Source of the DNA: Jonesia quinghaiensis DSM 15701
GTDB lineage: Bacteria > Actinomycetota > Actinomycetes > Actinomycetales > Cellulomonadaceae
DNA length: 64,000 nucleotides
NCBI RefSeq assembly: GCF_000423205.1
Contig: NZ_AUHN01000006.1
Coordinates: 310,001 to 374,000 of the forward strand
Reading direction: 5' to 3'
In this document: in pieces, positions 1 to 9,189 of the stretch
How positions within the stretch are numbered: position 1 is the stretch's first letter
How the letters are laid out: each line of letters begins with the position of its first letter
Notes under the pieces: model-generated
What the model was told of the DNA's origin: nothing
Databases searched by the model: none
The model's input: the letters and a program-made list of their open reading frames with translations, nothing else
Position numbers and translations under genes: made by a program

Positions 1-189
1 GTTCTTCCTGCTGATCCAGCCCGGGATCGTGAGCAAATACAACGCCTCACCTCAATTGCGGAGGCAGCGGGCCTTGACCCAGAATTTGCTGGCCAATTCC
101 GCGAGTTCATCGTGTCTGAGGTTATTCGCCATCATACAAAGATCGCGCAGGAGTACGGAGAAGTTAGACCTCTCGATACTTATTCTTGA
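1..189 (+). CDS. Chorismate mutase, 3' fragment
   Basis: Frame 1 is open from the first base to a TGA at 187-189 and encodes the last 62 residues of a protein that begins outside the window. The C-terminal text, with DPARDREQ, GLDPEFA, FREFIV and EVIRHH, matches the end of actinobacterial AroQ-type chorismate mutases, which convert chorismate to prephenate for Phe/Tyr synthesis. There is no ATG in this frame because the start lies upstream. A strong hairpin at 249-284 follows. Family assignment rests on recognition of the C-terminal helix; the catalytic N-terminal half is not visible. Confidence 0.75.
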   Translation, partial: VLPADPARDREQIQRLTSIAEAAGLDPEFAGQFREFIVSEVIRHHTKIAQEYGEVRPLDTYS

Positions 190-248
190 AGGTAGGCTCG
201 TGAACAGCGGACTGTAACGCCCGCCGAGAGCCTGAGAACCTGCAAAAA

Positions 249-284
249 CGAGGGGCCCCACAACATTTGTTGTGGGGCCCCTCG
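249..284. terminator. Bidirectional terminator between convergent genes
   Basis: A perfect 17-bp inverted repeat (249-265 and 268-284) has a 2-nt loop. It is flanked by an A5 run on the left, which reads as a U-run on the minus strand, and by TT on the right. It lies between the chorismate mutase (plus) and the amino-acid ABC operon (minus), so it can end both transcripts. Confidence 0.85.
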
Positions 285-295
285 TTGCTTGTGTG

Positions 296-1084
296 CTATG
301 AATCTTTGTGTTCTTTGCCAGCCACAGGTGTGTGTGTTGGATCGAGAACTCGCTGCAAAAATTGCCGTGTTCGCTCTTCCTGCGGGTTTGAGATGACCTG
401 GGAGGCAGGCCCCTCTTCCACGATCACGCCACCATCCATGAAAAGGACACGGTCGGCAACATCGCGGGCGAAAGCCATTTCATGAGTGACCACAAGCATT
501 GTCATTCCTTGTTCTGCAAGTTCGCGCATCACCGAAAGGACATCGCCAACAAGTTCTGGGTCCAACGCTGATGTGGGTTCATCAAAGAGCATGAGTTGTG
601 GGTCCATGGACAACGCGCGGGCAATAGCCACTCGTTGTTGCTGGCCACCGGAAAGCTGGCGTGGATTGGCATCTCCACGGTCGCCAAGGCCGACACGCTC
701 AAGGTTCTCCTGCGCGATGCGTTCAGCGTCAGGTTTAGAGCGGCCCAATACTTTACGTTGCGCGATGGTGCAATTTTCTAGCACTGTCATATGCGAAAAC
801 AGATTGAACTGTTGGAAAACCATGCCAACCCGGGCGCGTACATCGTCAATGTCAATGTCTGGTTCGTGGTCGTCCGAGGCGATCGTTTGCCCCAGGACGG
901 TCACCGTTCCAGATGTTGCCTGCTCGAGTTGATTAACACACCGTAAGAGTGTTGATTTCCCTGAGCCTGAGGGGCCGATGAGACAGACGACCTCCCCAGG
1001 GGACACCGTAAGGTCTATCCCGCTGAGTACTTCAAGGTCACCGTAGGACTTGCGTAGGTTTGTCATGCTGATGACGGCGTTCAT
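296..1084 (-). CDS. Polar amino-acid ABC transporter ATP-binding protein
   Basis: This 262-residue ATPase energises uptake of a polar amino acid (GlnQ/HisP type). Visible are Walker [10 protein letters not shown], the Q-loop near FQQFNLF, signature LSGGQQQR, Walker [13 protein letters not shown] and the switch His in VVTHEM. The ATG at 1084 is chosen because it overlaps the permease stop as ATGA; a 22-codon upstream extension in the same frame runs into the permease and looks spurious. It is the last gene of an SBP-permease-ATPase operon. The substrate cannot be read from the sequence; Gln, Glu, Arg or cystine are all possible. Confidence 0.9.
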   Translation of the reverse strand: MNAVISMTNLRKSYGDLEVLSGIDLTVSPGEVVCLIGPSGSGKSTLLRCVNQLEQATSGTVTVLGQTIASDDHEPDIDIDDVRARVGMVFQQFNLFSHMTVLENCTIAQRKVLGRSKPDAERIAQENLERVGLGDRGDANPRQLSGGQQQRVAIARALSMDPQLMLFDEPTSALDPELVGDVLSVMRELAEQGMTMLVVTHEMAFARDVADRVLFMDGGVIVEEGPASQVISNPQEERTRQFLQRVLDPTHTPVAGKEHKDS

Positions 1085-1908
1085 CGTGAGCCACCTCCTG
1101 TTCGTCGTTCCAACCAACGGGCGAGGAACCCTAGAGGGATGGTTATGCACAGGTAGGCTGCACCCACCACGAACAACCCGGTGAGGCCCCCGGTTCCGCT
1201 GTTCAGGGCGTCGCGGCCCACTTTTGTCAGGTCATAGGCGCTGGCACTTAGCCCCAAGAGATAAACCAGCGACGTGTCCTTAGTGAGCAGAATTAGTTCG
1301 TTGGTCATGGGGGGAAGAACGATCCGGAACGCCTGGGGAAGGGTCACCGTCAACATGGTGCGAGTCGGGGACATGCCAAGTGAACGTGCGGCCTCGATTT
1401 GCCCAGCAGGTACCGCTTGTATTCCTGCCCGGATTGTTTCCGCGATGTATGCCGAGGAGACGATTCCTAGTGCAATTGCTGCTTTAGCGGTGATGGAATC
1501 AATGCGAACCCCAAACGCAATGGGCACAGCGAAGCCGACGGTGAATACCACCAGTAGAGCTGGGATCCCACGGAAGAACTCAATCCACAAGGTCGCTATC
1601 CAGCGGTAGAGCGCTACTGAGGACAGCCGCATTAATGCGAGGATGATCCCGAGAGCTAACCCTAGCGCGAAGGCAAAGAGGGTGTAGATAATCGTGTTCA
1701 GTGCAGCTGAGGGGAGTTGCGGGAGCATCCGCAATGCGACCTCAACATTGAAGAGGTTGCTGGAAATTCGTTGCCAGTCAGCAGTTAACGCAATGATGAC
1801 TGCGACAACGAGGAGAATGCCGTATTGGACGCCACGAGAGAGCGCAGCACGTTGACGTGGCGTGAACTTTTTTCGACGTCGGGTTGGTGAGTTGAGCGTC
1901 GAGGTCAT
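1081..1908 (-). CDS. Polar amino-acid ABC transporter permease (HisMQ family)
   Basis: This 275-residue inner-membrane permease starts with a basic cytosolic segment (RRRKKF), then a hydrophobic helix and the HisM/GlnP-type core. The EAA-loop region reads [14 protein letters not shown], which docks the ATPase. It overlaps the binding-protein gene by 4 bp (ATGA at 1905-1908) and the ATPase gene by 4 bp, so the three genes are translationally coupled. A single permease gene implies a homodimeric channel. Confidence 0.9.
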   Translation of the reverse strand: MTSTLNSPTRRRKKFTPRQRAALSRGVQYGILLVVAVIIALTADWQRISSNLFNVEVALRMLPQLPSAALNTIIYTLFAFALGLALGIILALMRLSSVALYRWIATLWIEFFRGIPALLVVFTVGFAVPIAFGVRIDSITAKAAIALGIVSSAYIAETIRAGIQAVPAGQIEAARSLGMSPTRTMLTVTLPQAFRIVLPPMTNELILLTKDTSLVYLLGLSASAYDLTKVGRDALNSGTGGLTGLFVVGAAYLCITIPLGFLARWLERRTGGGSR

Positions 1909-2681
1909 TGGGCTGCAGGTGCGTCGATGTGCGTCTCAATGATGGTGTTGAGGGTGTCGTCTCCCATGATCCGCTCAAGTGTGGTGTTGATGGAGGCGAC
2001 GAGTTCTTCGTTCCCCTTTTTCACGCCAAAACCGTAGCGCTCGTTGGTTTCTTCGACAAAAGCGATGGTGAGTTCGTCTGTGACGTAGGGAGTCAGTGTT
2101 CCTACGTCACCAATCGCTGCGTCTGTTTGTCCGGTGGCAACTGACTGGACAACGAGGCCGAGGTCTTCGAAAACTGTTGAGTCGAGACCTTGTTCTTCTG
2201 CCAGGGTTGCGCCAGTTGTTTCGATCTGGACGGCGACTTGCAGGTCACTAAGATCAGTCAGTGAGGAGATGGAGGTGCCTGCAGGGACAAGGACACCCTG
2301 GTTTGCGTCGTAGTAAGGGTCGGAGAAGTCAAAACGCTCAGCACGCTCGTCAGTGATTGTCATTCCGGTGGCGATGACGTCGCATTGATTGGATTCCAGG
2401 GAGGCGCCAGACTGCATTGCGTCGAATGCTGCTTCGACAATGGAAAGTTCAAGGGATAGGTCTTGTGCAACCTCAGCCATGATGTCCATGTCGATTCCCA
2501 CAACGGCGCCGGAATCGTCTTTGTATTCGAACGGGGCGAAGGGTGGGTTGGTGCACACGGTCAATGTGTCAGGTGTGACGAGTGCGATCCCTGATTCGGT
2601 TTCTGTGCTGTCCGTTGATGAGCACGCAGTGAGCGCGAATAGTCCGGCGGCTGCGAGTGCGATGGGGGCTGACTTTTTCAT
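1905..2681 (-). CDS. Amino-acid ABC transporter substrate-binding lipoprotein
   Basis: This is a 258-residue family-3 solute-binding protein. The start at 2681 gives a classic lipoprotein signal: MKK, a hydrophobic stretch, and lipobox LTAC before a Ser/Thr-rich linker. An AGGA lies upstream; a longer in-frame reading to 2738 has no signal peptide at its start and is rejected. The mature domain has the family opening LTVCTNPPFAPFEY and later GIDMDI and GMTITDERAERF. It is the first gene of the operon and is probably expressed from the promoter at 2718-2747. Confidence 0.9.
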   Translation of the reverse strand: MKKSAPIALAAAGLFALTACSSTDSTETESGIALVTPDTLTVCTNPPFAPFEYKDDSGAVVGIDMDIMAEVAQDLSLELSIVEAAFDAMQSGASLESNQCDVIATGMTITDERAERFDFSDPYYDANQGVLVPAGTSISSLTDLSDLQVAVQIETTGATLAEEQGLDSTVFEDLGLVVQSVATGQTDAAIGDVGTLTPYVTDELTIAFVEETNERYGFGVKKGNEELVASINTTLERIMGDDTLNTIIETHIDAPAAQ

Positions 2682-2717
2682 GTCATGATCCTGTCCGTTG
2701 GTGGTCTCCTGACAAGC

Positions 2718-2747
2718 ATCATACATATTCATGCACATGCATGACTA
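2718..2747 (-). promoter_or_regulatory. Promoter with palindromic operator candidate for the amino-acid ABC operon
   Basis: On the minus strand a -10-like TATGAT (2718-2723) and a -35-like TAGTCA (2742-2747) are 18 bp apart. A perfect 16-bp dyad TCATGCACATGCATGA (2729-2744) sits in the spacer and touches the -35 box. This is where a dimeric repressor would be expected to act. The regulator is unknown. Confidence 0.5.
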
Positions 2748-2776
2748 ATCATGCGCTGATTTTTTCTCCACCAATG

Positions 2777-2817
2777 CAGTGGCGGGGGGGGGAGAACTTC
2801 CCACCACCCCGCCACTG
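2777..2817 (-). terminator. GC-rich hairpin after the acyl-CoA ligase gene
   Basis: Arms 2777-2787 and 2807-2817 (CAGTGGCGGGG / CCCCGCCACTG) pair perfectly around a 19-nt loop, just past the ligase stop. No U-tract follows on the minus strand, so termination efficiency is uncertain. Confidence 0.5.
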
Positions 2818-2830
2818 TTTCGCTATGTGT

Positions 2831-4642
2831 TTACTCTCCTGCTGCTACTGGTCCGCCATAGAGGTCATCAATGGTGCCTGCGAAGTCTCGAAGAACTTGC
2901 TGGCGACGGACCTTCATGGAGGGAGTTAAATACCCATTGGCCTCAGTGAAGTCCGTGGTCAGGACCTGGAATTTGCGAATTGATTCAGCCCGGGAGACTG
3001 CTTCGTTTGATCGAGTCACAGCACGGTCAAGGGCGGCCAGCACCTGCTCGTTATCCGCAGCTTGGCTGACGTCCATTGGTGGGAGGCCGTGGTTTTGTAG
3101 CCATCCCGGCAACATGTCGGGGTCAAGAGTGATCAGCGCCCCAATGAATGGGCGTTGATCGCCTACCACGACCACTTGGGACACAATGGGGTGGCCACGC
3201 AGGCGGTCCTCTAGGACGGCAGGAGCAACATTCTTGCCCCCAGCAGTGACGATGATTTCCTTTTTCCGGCCCGTAATGGTGAGGTACCCGTCATCGTCTA
3301 GCGATCCGAGGTCACCAGTGTGGAACCAGCCGCCTTGCAAAGCCTCGCTTGTTGCTGCCTCGTTGTTGCGGTAACCACGGAACACGTGGTCACCGGCGAT
3401 GAGGATTTCTCCATCTTCCGCTATGCGGATGGACGTTCCGGGGAAAGGCGCTCCGACTGTGCCAATTTTGACGAGGCTAGGCCGGTTCACAACAGTTGGC
3501 GCACAGGTTTCAGTGAGTCCGTAGCCCTCTAAGATAGTGAGCCCGATGCCACGGTAGAAGTGCCCGAGCCGCTCACCTAATGGTGCACCACCGGAGATCG
3601 CGTACTCAGCGTGACCGCCAAGAAGTGCCCGTAGTTTTGAGAACACCAACGCTGAAGCGATGCGGTGTTGCGCTACCAAACCAACTGAAGGGCCTTGCGG
3701 CGTTTGTGTTGCCCGGGAATATTGGATCGCCACTTTTGCTGCCCAGCGGAACAGTTTAAGTTTGCGCGGCCCTGCTTTTTGTTCCGCAGAGTTGTACACC
3801 TTCTCGAACACACGTGGTACGGCAAGGAGGAAGGTTGGGCGGAACGATGCAAGGTCTGGAATCAGGTTGCGGGCATCTGGAGTGTGACCCAGGACAGCCC
3901 CTGAGGTGACACACAGCACTTCGATGAAACGGGCGAACACGTGCGCCAGTGGCATGAAAAGTAGTGTGCGTTTCCCAGGAGCACACACGTCACCGAGGTC
4001 TGCGATTCCGTTACGTGTCAGGAACACAAAGTTGCGGTGGGTTAATTCAACGCCTTTGGGGCGCCCAGTGGTTCCTGAGGTGTAGATGATTGTTGCCAGA
4101 TCTGACCCTGTCACTGCAGCAGAACGCTGTGCAACGAGGTCTTTGTCGATCTCGGTGCCGCGTCGAGCGAGAGTGACGACAGCGTCATCGTCTAGTACTA
4201 GCACGTCCCGCAGTGCTGGCAGGTTGGCTTGTGCTTGTTCAGCCACAGAGCGGTGGGTGCTGTTTTCCACGATGAGGAGGCCAACCTCGGCGTCTGAACA
4301 GATCCACTGCAATTGTTCAACAGAGGATGTTTCATACACCGGGACCGGGACCGCCCCAATCGCCCAGGCGGCGAAGTCCATGAGTGTCCACTCATAGCGG
4401 GTGCGTGACATGATGGCGATTCGATCGCCAGCTTGCACACCAGAGGCGATGAGACCTCGAGCTGTGATGTCAACTTGACGTTTGAATTCGTGGGCTGTCA
4501 CTGGCACCCACCCGGAGCCGAGAGCGGTTTGCCGCTCAAAGAGCGTCGCGGAACCAGCCGAGGCGACTCGGTCAGCCAGAAGGGTGTTAATTGATGCTTC
4601 CGGCGGGTAGTCGCACCGATCTGGTGCTGACGACTCATGCAT
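2831..4642 (-). CDS. AMP-forming long-chain fatty-acid-CoA ligase (FadD15-like)
   Basis: This 603-residue adenylate-forming enzyme activates a fatty acid to acyl-AMP and then acyl-CoA. Motifs are the phosphate loop TIIYTSGTTGRPKG, GYGLTETCAP, the hinge-region GDLGSLDDDGYL and the late catalytic-Lys region GRKKEIIVTAGGKN. Length fits the long-chain ligases common in Actinobacteria. I place the start at 4642 because TGAGGAAGG stands 7 nt before it; an ATG 24 nt upstream in the same frame lacks a ribosome site. It follows valS by 25 bp and is probably co-transcribed with it. Chain-length preference cannot be deduced. Confidence 0.88.
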   Translation of the reverse strand: MHESSAPDRCDYPPEASINTLLADRVASAGSATLFERQTALGSGWVPVTAHEFKRQVDITARGLIASGVQAGDRIAIMSRTRYEWTLMDFAAWAIGAVPVPVYETSSVEQLQWICSDAEVGLLIVENSTHRSVAEQAQANLPALRDVLVLDDDAVVTLARRGTEIDKDLVAQRSAAVTGSDLATIIYTSGTTGRPKGVELTHRNFVFLTRNGIADLGDVCAPGKRTLLFMPLAHVFARFIEVLCVTSGAVLGHTPDARNLIPDLASFRPTFLLAVPRVFEKVYNSAEQKAGPRKLKLFRWAAKVAIQYSRATQTPQGPSVGLVAQHRIASALVFSKLRALLGGHAEYAISGGAPLGERLGHFYRGIGLTILEGYGLTETCAPTVVNRPSLVKIGTVGAPFPGTSIRIAEDGEILIAGDHVFRGYRNNEAATSEALQGGWFHTGDLGSLDDDGYLTITGRKKEIIVTAGGKNVAPAVLEDRLRGHPIVSQVVVVGDQRPFIGALITLDPDMLPGWLQNHGLPPMDVSQAADNEQVLAALDRAVTRSNEAVSRAESIRKFQVLTTDFTEANGYLTPSMKVRRQQVLRDFAGTIDDLYGGPVAAGE

Positions 4643-4667
4643 GGTGTTGCCTTCCTCAGGTGTCATG

Positions 4668-7394
4668 TCAGTTGCGCGGAGTGCGAGCTGGGGCTTCGCC
4701 GAGTGTTACTCCGGTTATGCCAATTCCACCTTGTCCAGCTGCCGTTGCGTCTGAGGTGTCGTCGTGGGGTGTCACGGTGACCTTCTCAGCGCGCCCAGCA
4801 GAGCAGATATCTGGTAGTGCTACGCGAACGTACTCTGCCCAGGGGGATGGTACAAGGAGCTCTGCGGTGAGGATTGGGGTTTTCATCGATGCTTTTGCTT
4901 CAGACTTCACCTTGCGCAGTGCGGCAAGGGCCGCTCCTGCAGCAGTGAGGAGCTCAGGGTTAGCGCCCTGTGCGGCGGTGGTGAGCGTAGCAGCAGTTGG
5001 CCATGGTGCGCGGTGAATGGATTCAGTGTGCCACCACGACCACACTTCGTCTGTGGCGAAGGGGAGGACAGGTGCAAACAGTCGCAAGAGGGTGTCCAGC
5101 GCCAAGGCGAGAGCGGTTCTTGCAGACAAAGCTTCTGTTGTCACACTGTCGTGGCCATCAGCGTACGCACGATCTTTCACAAGTTCGAGGTAGTCGTCAC
5201 AGAAGGTCCAGAAGAACGTTTCGGTGAGTTCCAAGGCCCGAGTGTGATCGAAGTCTGTGAGTGCAGCAGTAGAACGCTCAACGACGCTGGCGAGCCCGGC
5301 GAGCATCGCCTTGTCGATGTCTTCGGTGACGAGTGCGGGGTCTAGTGATACTTCACCGTCCGTGGAAAAGGACAGCGCGAACTTTGACGCATTGAGAATT
5401 TTAATGGCTAGGCGGCGTCCGATTTTCATTTGCCCGATCTCGAAGGCGGCGTCTGTTCCCAGCCGTGCTGAGGCAGCCCAGTAACGTACGGCGTCGGAGC
5501 CATGTTCTTCGAGAAGCCCCATGGGGGTGACGACATTGCCCTTGGATTTGGACATTTTCTTGCGGTCAGGGTCAAGAATCCACCCGGAAATTGCCGCGTG
5601 ACGCCATGGCAATTGGTTGTGTTCGAGGTGTGAGCGAACAACAGTGGAGAACAGCCATGTGCGGATGATGTCTTGGCCTTGGGGGCGCAAGTCCATGGGG
5701 AAGACGCGCTCGAATAGTTCTGGGTCGCGAAGCCACCCACCAGCGATTTGGGGGCTCAATGATGAGGTTGCCCAGGTATCCATGATGTCGGGGTCGCCAA
5801 CGAACCCGCCTGCTTGGCCACGCTGTGATTCGGTGTATCCGGTAGGGGCATCACTGGAAGGGTCGATGGGAAGTTGGTCGCCGGTCGGAACGATGGGGGA
5901 GTCCCACTGTGTTTCGCCGTGGGCGTCAACGGGGTACCACACGGGGAAAGGAACACCGAAGAAGCGTTGACGTGAGACCAGCCAGTCACCATTGAGTCCA
6001 CCAACCCAGTTGGCGTAGCGTACCCGCATGAAATCTGGGTGGAATGTCAGTTCATCACCGCGGCTCAGAAGTTCCTCGCGTAGTTCGCGGCCTTCCATGG
6101 GACGGCCGCCGTTGCGGATGTACCACTGGCGTGAGGTCACAATCTCCAAAGGCTTGTCGCCTTTTTCGAAGAAGTTCGTTTTGCGTTGGGTCGCAACAGG
6201 CTCACCGTCTAGGTCTCCTGAGGCACGTAGCGCATCGACAACTTCCTTGCGTGCTGAGAAGGTGGTTTTCCCGGCAATTGCTGCGTAGAGTTCTTGCCCC
6301 GCGGGGGTGGTGATCCACTCGGGGGTTTCTGCGATAACGCGACCATCACGGCGGATGATGGAGCGGGTGGGGAGGTTGAGTTCGCGCCACCATTGGACGT
6401 CGGTCAGGTCGCCGAAGGTGCAGCACATGGCGATTCCGGCGCCTTTGTCAGGCTCGGCAGCAGTGTGCGCAAGCACAGGAACCTCAACACCAAAAAGTGG
6501 GGAGGTAACAGTGGAGCCAAAGAGGTGTTGGTAGCGCTCGTCATCAGGGTGAGCGATTAGCGCAACACACGCGGCCAGAAGCTCAGGGCGCGTCGTTTCG
6601 ATAAAGAGCGGCTCACCGGTTGCTGTGTGGAAAGCAACCTTGTGGTAGTGACCTGGGTAGTCACGTGCTTCAAGTTCAGCTTGAGCGACAGCTGTTTGGA
6701 ACGTGACATCCCACAAACCAGGTGCTTCAGCTTGGTATGCCTCGCCGCGTGACAAGTTGTTGAGGAATGCTTGCTGGGCAACTGCTTGTGCGTCGCGCCC
6801 AATCGTTTGATACGTCCGGGTCCAGTCCACGGAAAGCCCAAGACGGCGCCACAGGGCTTCGAACTGCTTCTCATCTTCAACGGTGAGGCGTTCGCACAGT
6901 TCAACGAAGTTCTTGCGGGAGATGGGTTGCTGGTCTGCTGCTTTCACTGACTTACCTTCGCCGCCCGCGAAAGGAGGCTCGTAATTCTCTACGTAAGGAA
7001 GGGTGGGGTCACAGCGCACCCCATAGTAGTTCTGGACGCGGCGTTCAGTGGGTAAACCGTTGTCGTCCCACCCCATGGGGTAAAACACGTTCTTGCCTGA
7101 CATCCGCTGGAACCGAGCAATGACATCGGTGTGCGTGTAAGAAAAGACGTGCCCGACGTGTAGCGAACCTGACACAGTAGGTGGGGGAGTGTCAATGGAA
7201 AAGACCTGCTCGCGGGTTGTCTCCGGATTGAAGGCGTAGGTGTGGTCGTTCTCCCACGCGGTGTTCCACCGGGACTCTAGACCCTCAACACCAACCCGGT
7301 CCGGGACACCAGAAACGCGCGCGGTTGCCGGTGGTACAGAGTCACGGGTGGTTGCAGATTCATCAAAGGCACTCATGTCCACTAATTCTTCCAT
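4668..7394 (-). CDS. valS: Valyl-tRNA synthetase
   Basis: This class I synthetase charges tRNA-Val. From the start at 7394 the protein is 908 residues. The HIGH signature appears as HVGH in SLHVGHVFSYTHTD and the KMSKS loop as KMSKSKGNVV near residue 613. The editing (CP1) domain lies between them and an anticodon-binding domain follows. The text GIAMCCTFGDLTDVQWW belongs to the ValS subtype found in many Micrococcales rather than the E. coli-like subtype. The ATG at 7394 has GAGGGG 7 nt upstream; a further in-frame ATG at 7376 is possible, and the 69-codon extension beyond 7394 is not supported. Confidence 0.93.
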   Translation of the reverse strand: MEELVDMSAFDESATTRDSVPPATARVSGVPDRVGVEGLESRWNTAWENDHTYAFNPETTREQVFSIDTPPPTVSGSLHVGHVFSYTHTDVIARFQRMSGKNVFYPMGWDDNGLPTERRVQNYYGVRCDPTLPYVENYEPPFAGGEGKSVKAADQQPISRKNFVELCERLTVEDEKQFEALWRRLGLSVDWTRTYQTIGRDAQAVAQQAFLNNLSRGEAYQAEAPGLWDVTFQTAVAQAELEARDYPGHYHKVAFHTATGEPLFIETTRPELLAACVALIAHPDDERYQHLFGSTVTSPLFGVEVPVLAHTAAEPDKGAGIAMCCTFGDLTDVQWWRELNLPTRSIIRRDGRVIAETPEWITTPAGQELYAAIAGKTTFSARKEVVDALRASGDLDGEPVATQRKTNFFEKGDKPLEIVTSRQWYIRNGGRPMEGRELREELLSRGDELTFHPDFMRVRYANWVGGLNGDWLVSRQRFFGVPFPVWYPVDAHGETQWDSPIVPTGDQLPIDPSSDAPTGYTESQRGQAGGFVGDPDIMDTWATSSLSPQIAGGWLRDPELFERVFPMDLRPQGQDIIRTWLFSTVVRSHLEHNQLPWRHAAISGWILDPDRKKMSKSKGNVVTPMGLLEEHGSDAVRYWAASARLGTDAAFEIGQMKIGRRLAIKILNASKFALSFSTDGEVSLDPALVTEDIDKAMLAGLASVVERSTAALTDFDHTRALELTETFFWTFCDDYLELVKDRAYADGHDSVTTEALSARTALALALDTLLRLFAPVLPFATDEVWSWWHTESIHRAPWPTAATLTTAAQGANPELLTAAGAALAALRKVKSEAKASMKTPILTAELLVPSPWAEYVRVALPDICSAGRAEKVTVTPHDDTSDATAAGQGGIGITGVTLGEAPARTPRN

Positions 7395-7510
7395 AGGTTG
7401 ACCCCTCACAGTGCCGTGTCCAGATAGCAGGTCACCGGCACGGTGGCACGTATGCTGAGAGCTGAGTAGGTCAGTATGAGACATACCAACATGCGAGAAA
7501 GGCCGGTTCC

Positions 7511-8305
7511 GTGGAGTTCCATGTATCAGCCCCCGTCGGACTACCTGAGATTGTTCCGGGGGACGACATCGGTGGCCTCGTGTGTCACAGTTCCATGCCA
7601 CTCGCTGACGGAGACATTGTGGCAGTCACCTCAAAGATTGTGTCGAAAGCAGAAGGACGCATCGTTGCAGCTGATGACCGCGAAGCCGCCATCGATTCAC
7701 AAACAGTGCGTATCGTTGCCCAACGGATGCGCCCTGATGGAACCAGTCTGCGTATCGTCGAAAACCCGTTAGGGCTGGTCATGGCAGCAGCTGGGGTCGA
7801 CGCGTCAAACACACCTGCTGGAACAGTATTGTTACTGCCCAGCGACCCTGATGCGAGCGCCCGCACTATCCGGGCCACCATCGCTGCGCTGCGTGGTGTC
7901 AACGTCGCTGTCATTATCACTGACACTGTAGGGCGCCCCTGGCGTGCGGGTCTGACAGATATTGCGATCGGTGCGGCAGGCATTCTCCCAATAGTTGACT
8001 ACCGCGGACACCAAGACACCGCTGGCCGTGAACTGTCAGTTACCCAGACAGCACTCATTGATGAGTTAGCCAGTGCCTCAGAAATCGTGCGCGGTAAAAC
8101 TGACGGTCGTCCGATCGCGGTGATCCGTGGACTGGCCGGGGCAGTCCTGCCAGCAGGCAACGATGGGGAAGGTGCACGCCAACTTGTGCGTCTTGGCCCC
8201 GACGATTTGTTTGCGCAAGGCAGTCAAGAAGCTTTCGATGCGGGGTACGCCGCTGGCCTCGCTGCTGCCCGCCAGGCTCAGCGAGCAGGCACCGACGCGG
8301 AGTGA
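7511..8305 (+). CDS. cofE: Coenzyme F420-0:L-glutamate ligase
   Basis: This 264-residue protein matches CofE/FbiB N-terminal domains, which add glutamate to F420-0 using GTP. Family text includes [18 protein letters not shown] near the N terminus, then TDTVGRPWR and [13 protein letters not shown]. It is the stand-alone ligase without the FMN-binding domain of mycobacterial FbiB. The GTG at 7511 is preceded by GAAAGG at about 8 nt. It is divergent from valS. Its 3' end overlaps the convergent ABC ATPase gene by 28 bp. No other F420 biosynthesis gene is in the window, which fits a salvage role together with the adjacent transporter. Confidence 0.88.
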   Translation: MEFHVSAPVGLPEIVPGDDIGGLVCHSSMPLADGDIVAVTSKIVSKAEGRIVAADDREAAIDSQTVRIVAQRMRPDGTSLRIVENPLGLVMAAAGVDASNTPAGTVLLLPSDPDASARTIRATIAALRGVNVAVIITDTVGRPWRAGLTDIAIGAAGILPIVDYRGHQDTAGRELSVTQTALIDELASASEIVRGKTDGRPIAVIRGLAGAVLPAGNDGEGARQLVRLGPDDLFAQGSQEAFDAGYAAGLAAARQAQRAGTDAE

Positions 8306-9189
8306 GCCGCCTCAGAACCTCTCGTAGCAGCGCGCTGTTGGGATACCGGATGTGCCTGATCTGTTTGTGCACTGTGCGTCAGCGGAGCCAAAGCAACCAT
8401 GAACTCACCCGTGACCGGGTGTGACATGACCGCTGCATCAACGCCGTACACCTTGCGGATATTCGCCGGAGTGAGGACCTCTTGGACCTTGCCCGCAGCC
8501 ACAACGCGCCCCTCACACAGCAAAATCAGTTGGTCACAGTACCTCGCTGCAAGATTCAAATCATGCAACGCAACGACAACAGTCGGCGCCTCAGTGCCGG
8601 AAAAATTGTCAGACCCAGCTTGGGTAGCAACCTGACGCAATATGGCCAAAATATCGAACTGCGCTTTGATATCAAGGTGGTTTGTTGGTTCATCAACCAG
8701 CAGAACCCGTGGCTGTTGAACAAGTGCACGAGCAATGTGGACACGTTGACGTTCACCACCGGACAACGTGTCCAGGTCACGGTCCGCGAAGTCTGTCAGG
8801 TCCAACGCGCTGAGCACAGAACCAACAATCTGACGGTCCACAACGTGCTCACCACCAAGAAGTGAACGGTGTGGAATCCGCCCCAACGCAACAGCTTGAC
8901 GAACAGACGTCGGCTGAGACGTGCCATGATGTTGATCCATCACAGCCATCGTTCTAGCGCGCTGCCGCGAACCCAACGAGCCAATGCTGCGCCCGTCAAG
9001 TTCAACCAGCCCGGATGCAGGCGAGTTCAGCCCACTCAAGAGACGCACCAACGACGACTTCCCACTGCCATTCGGGCCCAATAAACCCGTCACAGCCCCA
9101 GCGCGGAACGCGTGGGAAATGTTGTCAACGATTCGTGTGTCACCGATACTCCAGGACACTTTTTTCGCTGAGAGTTGCGAGAAAGTCAT
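8278..9189 (-). CDS. ABC transporter ATP-binding protein, proposed F420-0 importer
   Basis: This is a 303-residue FecE/BtuD-type ATPase. Walker A is GPNGSGKSS, the signature is LSGGERQR, and Walker B is [12 protein letters not shown]. The last ~45 residues form a polar tail beyond the usual end of such ATPases. It overlaps the permease gene by 4 bp (9186-9189). By sequence alone it resembles siderophore or cobalamin transporters. The adjacent cofE and the character of the binding protein suggest the proposed actinobacterial F420-0 cassette (as I recall, TIGR03868, TIGR03869 and TIGR03873). That substrate assignment is inference. Confidence 0.8.
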   Translation of the reverse strand: MTFSQLSAKKVSWSIGDTRIVDNISHAFRAGAVTGLLGPNGSGKSSLVRLLSGLNSPASGLVELDGRSIGSLGSRQRARTMAVMDQHHGTSQPTSVRQAVALGRIPHRSLLGGEHVVDRQIVGSVLSALDLTDFADRDLDTLSGGERQRVHIARALVQQPRVLLVDEPTNHLDIKAQFDILAILRQVATQAGSDNFSGTEAPTVVVALHDLNLAARYCDQLILLCEGRVVAAGKVQEVLTPANIRKVYGVDAAVMSHPVTGEFMVALAPLTHSAQTDQAHPVSQQRAATRGSEAAHSASVPAR

